NCBI GenBank assembly: GCA_013331225.1
Contig: DUGV01000218.1
Span: 1 to 6,548, forward strand
Direction: 5' to 3'
Source: Methanolinea sp.
Lineage (GTDB): Archaea; Halobacteriota; Methanomicrobia; Methanomicrobiales; Methanospirillaceae
Length of the DNA stretch: 6,548 nt
In this document: positions 5,773 through 6,548 of the stretch, in pieces
How positions within the stretch are numbered: the stretch's first letter is position 1
Layout: every line of letters begins with the position of its first letter
Position numbers and translations under genes: made by a program
Notes under the pieces: model-generated
Databases searched by the model: none
Told to the model about the DNA's origin: nothing
The model's input: the letters and a program-made list of their open reading frames with translations, nothing else

Positions 5773-6548
5773 TTATTCCAGACCTTTCCGGGCCCGCAGG
5801 AGCATGGCGATCGCGAGTCCTGCAAGACCGGCACAGGCGAGGGGCGCAGTCGGCGTGCGGGTAACAGTTGTGGGAGTTGGCGCAGGGGTCATCGACGGGG
5901 AGAATTTCTGTGTCCGGTTGGCCGCCCATTCGGTCACGTAGACATTGCCGGCGGCGTCAGCCGCGATCCCCGTAGGCCCGTTGAACTGGCCCGGCCCGGT
6001 GCCATGCGTCCCCCACGCCGAGAGGAACATGCCCGAGGCATCGAACACCTGGACGCGGTTGTTGCCCCAGTCGGTCACGTACACGTTCCCGTCCGCGTCA
6101 GCGGCAATGTCAATCGGGTAATAGAACTCCCCTTCCCCATCCCCGGAACGTCCCCACTCGAGGAGAAACGTCCCCGATGTGTCGAATTTCTGGGTCCGGT
6201 TGTTCCGGGTATCTGCGACGTAGATGCTCCCGTCAGGGCCTGCCGCGATACCCTCCGCGTTCAGGAACTCTCCCGGGCCGCTCCCTTCGGAGCCCCATGC
6301 GTTGATGAAGGTCCCGTCGGGCTTGAATTTCTGGACGCGGCAGTTGTTCAGGTCGGTCACGTAGACATCCCCTGCAGCGTCGATCGCGATATCGGTGGGA
6401 AGGTTGAACTCCCCCTCGCCCGTTCCGTAGGAGCCCCAGAAGTGCTGGAACCCTCCATTCCGGTCGAAGGCCTGGACCCGGTGGTTGTAGTTGTCCACCA
6501 CGTACACGTCGCCGGACGGACCGATCGCGATCCCAGTAGGAAGTTCAA
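5773..6548 (-). CDS. NHL-repeat surface protein with C-terminal membrane anchor (5' end outside window)
   Basis: C-terminal 257 residues of a larger protein. The frame is open to the right edge, and the GTG at 6507 is an internal Val, not a start. It consists of four complete NHL repeats plus part of a fifth, each exactly 47 residues. The pattern is a PTGIA-like start, GNVYVTD, NNRVQKF, G.F...WG, then G.GEF. NHL repeats form beta-propellers that bind protein, RNA or carbohydrate; no catalytic residues are evident. After the last repeat comes a Pro/Thr-rich linker (PAPTPTTVTRTPTAP), then a hydrophobic helix and the basic end RARKGLE. This is the layout of a cell-surface protein held in the membrane by its C terminus, and of archaeosortase-type sorting tails, though no clear PGF motif is present. 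A signal peptide would be outside the window. The ligand is unknown. The Rieske gene lies downstream on the same strand but has its own promoter. Confidence 0.9.
   Translation of the reverse strand, partial: ELPTGIAIGPSGDVYVVDNYNHRVQAFDRNGGFQHFWGSYGTGEGEFNLPTDIAIDAAGDVYVTDLNNCRVQKFKPDGTFINAWGSEGSGPGEFLNAEGIAAGPDGSIYVADTRNNRTQKFDTSGTFLLEWGRSGDGEGEFYYPIDIAADADGNVYVTDWGNNRVQVFDASGMFLSAWGTHGTGPGQFNGPTGIAADAAGNVYVTEWAANRTQKFSPSMTPAPTPTTVTRTPTAPLACAGLAGLAIAMLLRARKGLE
5931..6503 (-). repeat. 141-bp tandem repeats encoding NHL blades
   Basis: The coding DNA repeats every 141 bp. For example, CGGTCACGTA occurs at 5931, 6072 and 6354, spacings of 141 and 282 (two periods). The copies are diverged but keep the VYVTD and NNRVQ segments, so they are old duplications under selection rather than a recent expansion. 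Confidence 0.8.

Noticed and set aside
5931..6503. CRISPR-like array
   Set aside because: The 141-bp period is protein-coding NHL repeat DNA, with no short identical repeats or unique spacers.
6505..6507. GTG as start of the NHL-repeat protein
   Set aside because: It encodes Val inside a GDVYVVDN blade motif, and the frame continues to the window edge with the rest of that blade.

Overview
The window looks like a stretch of a GC-rich archaeal chromosome, most likely a methanogen of the Methanomicrobiales type. The reasons are indirect. There are AT-rich TATA-like boxes a short distance before start codons with almost no leader, strong GGAG-type ribosome sites inside the operon, frequent AGG arginine codons, and a surface NHL-repeat protein ending in a Pro/Thr linker, a hydrophobic helix and basic residues. 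The genus cannot be named from this sequence.

Left part (1-2296, + strand): a P-type cation-transporting ATPase that enters from beyond the left edge. It has the phosphorylation, nucleotide-binding and hinge motifs, but unusual residues in its ion-binding helices (PEEFP in M4, a His in M5, ELIIDP in M6). A 223-bp gap follows, holding a weak terminator candidate, a perfect 16-bp palindrome (2454-2469) and a TATA-like promoter.

Centre (2520-4980, + strand): a compact four-gene operon. Genes 1 and 2 are two separate, mutually similar halves of a YeeE/YedE-type sulfur-compound (or selenium) transporter, overlapping by one base. Gene 3 encodes a 387-residue protein that I read as three DsrE-superfamily domains in tandem. 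They resemble TusB/DsrH, TusD/DsrE (keeping the catalytic-position Cys) and TusC/DsrF, so the protein looks like a one-chain version of a complex normally built from three subunits. Gene 4 encodes a small TusA-like protein whose usual CPxP motif has become CTNL. Together they suggest a membrane import and persulfide-relay pathway: transporter, then DsrE-type carrier, then TusA-like carrier. The transported compound and final acceptor are unknown. This operon is the most interesting part of the window.

The 253-bp gap after the operon (4981-5233) is full of inverted repeats, including two tandem hairpins each followed by four T residues.

Right part (5234-6548, - strand): a small stand-alone Rieske [2Fe-2S] protein converges on the operon from its own TATA-like promoter and is probably leaderless. 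Upstream of it lies the C-terminal part of an NHL-repeat protein with a strict 47-residue (141-bp) period and a C-terminal membrane anchor. It runs off the right edge. Nothing in the sequence ties these two genes functionally to the sulfur-relay operon.
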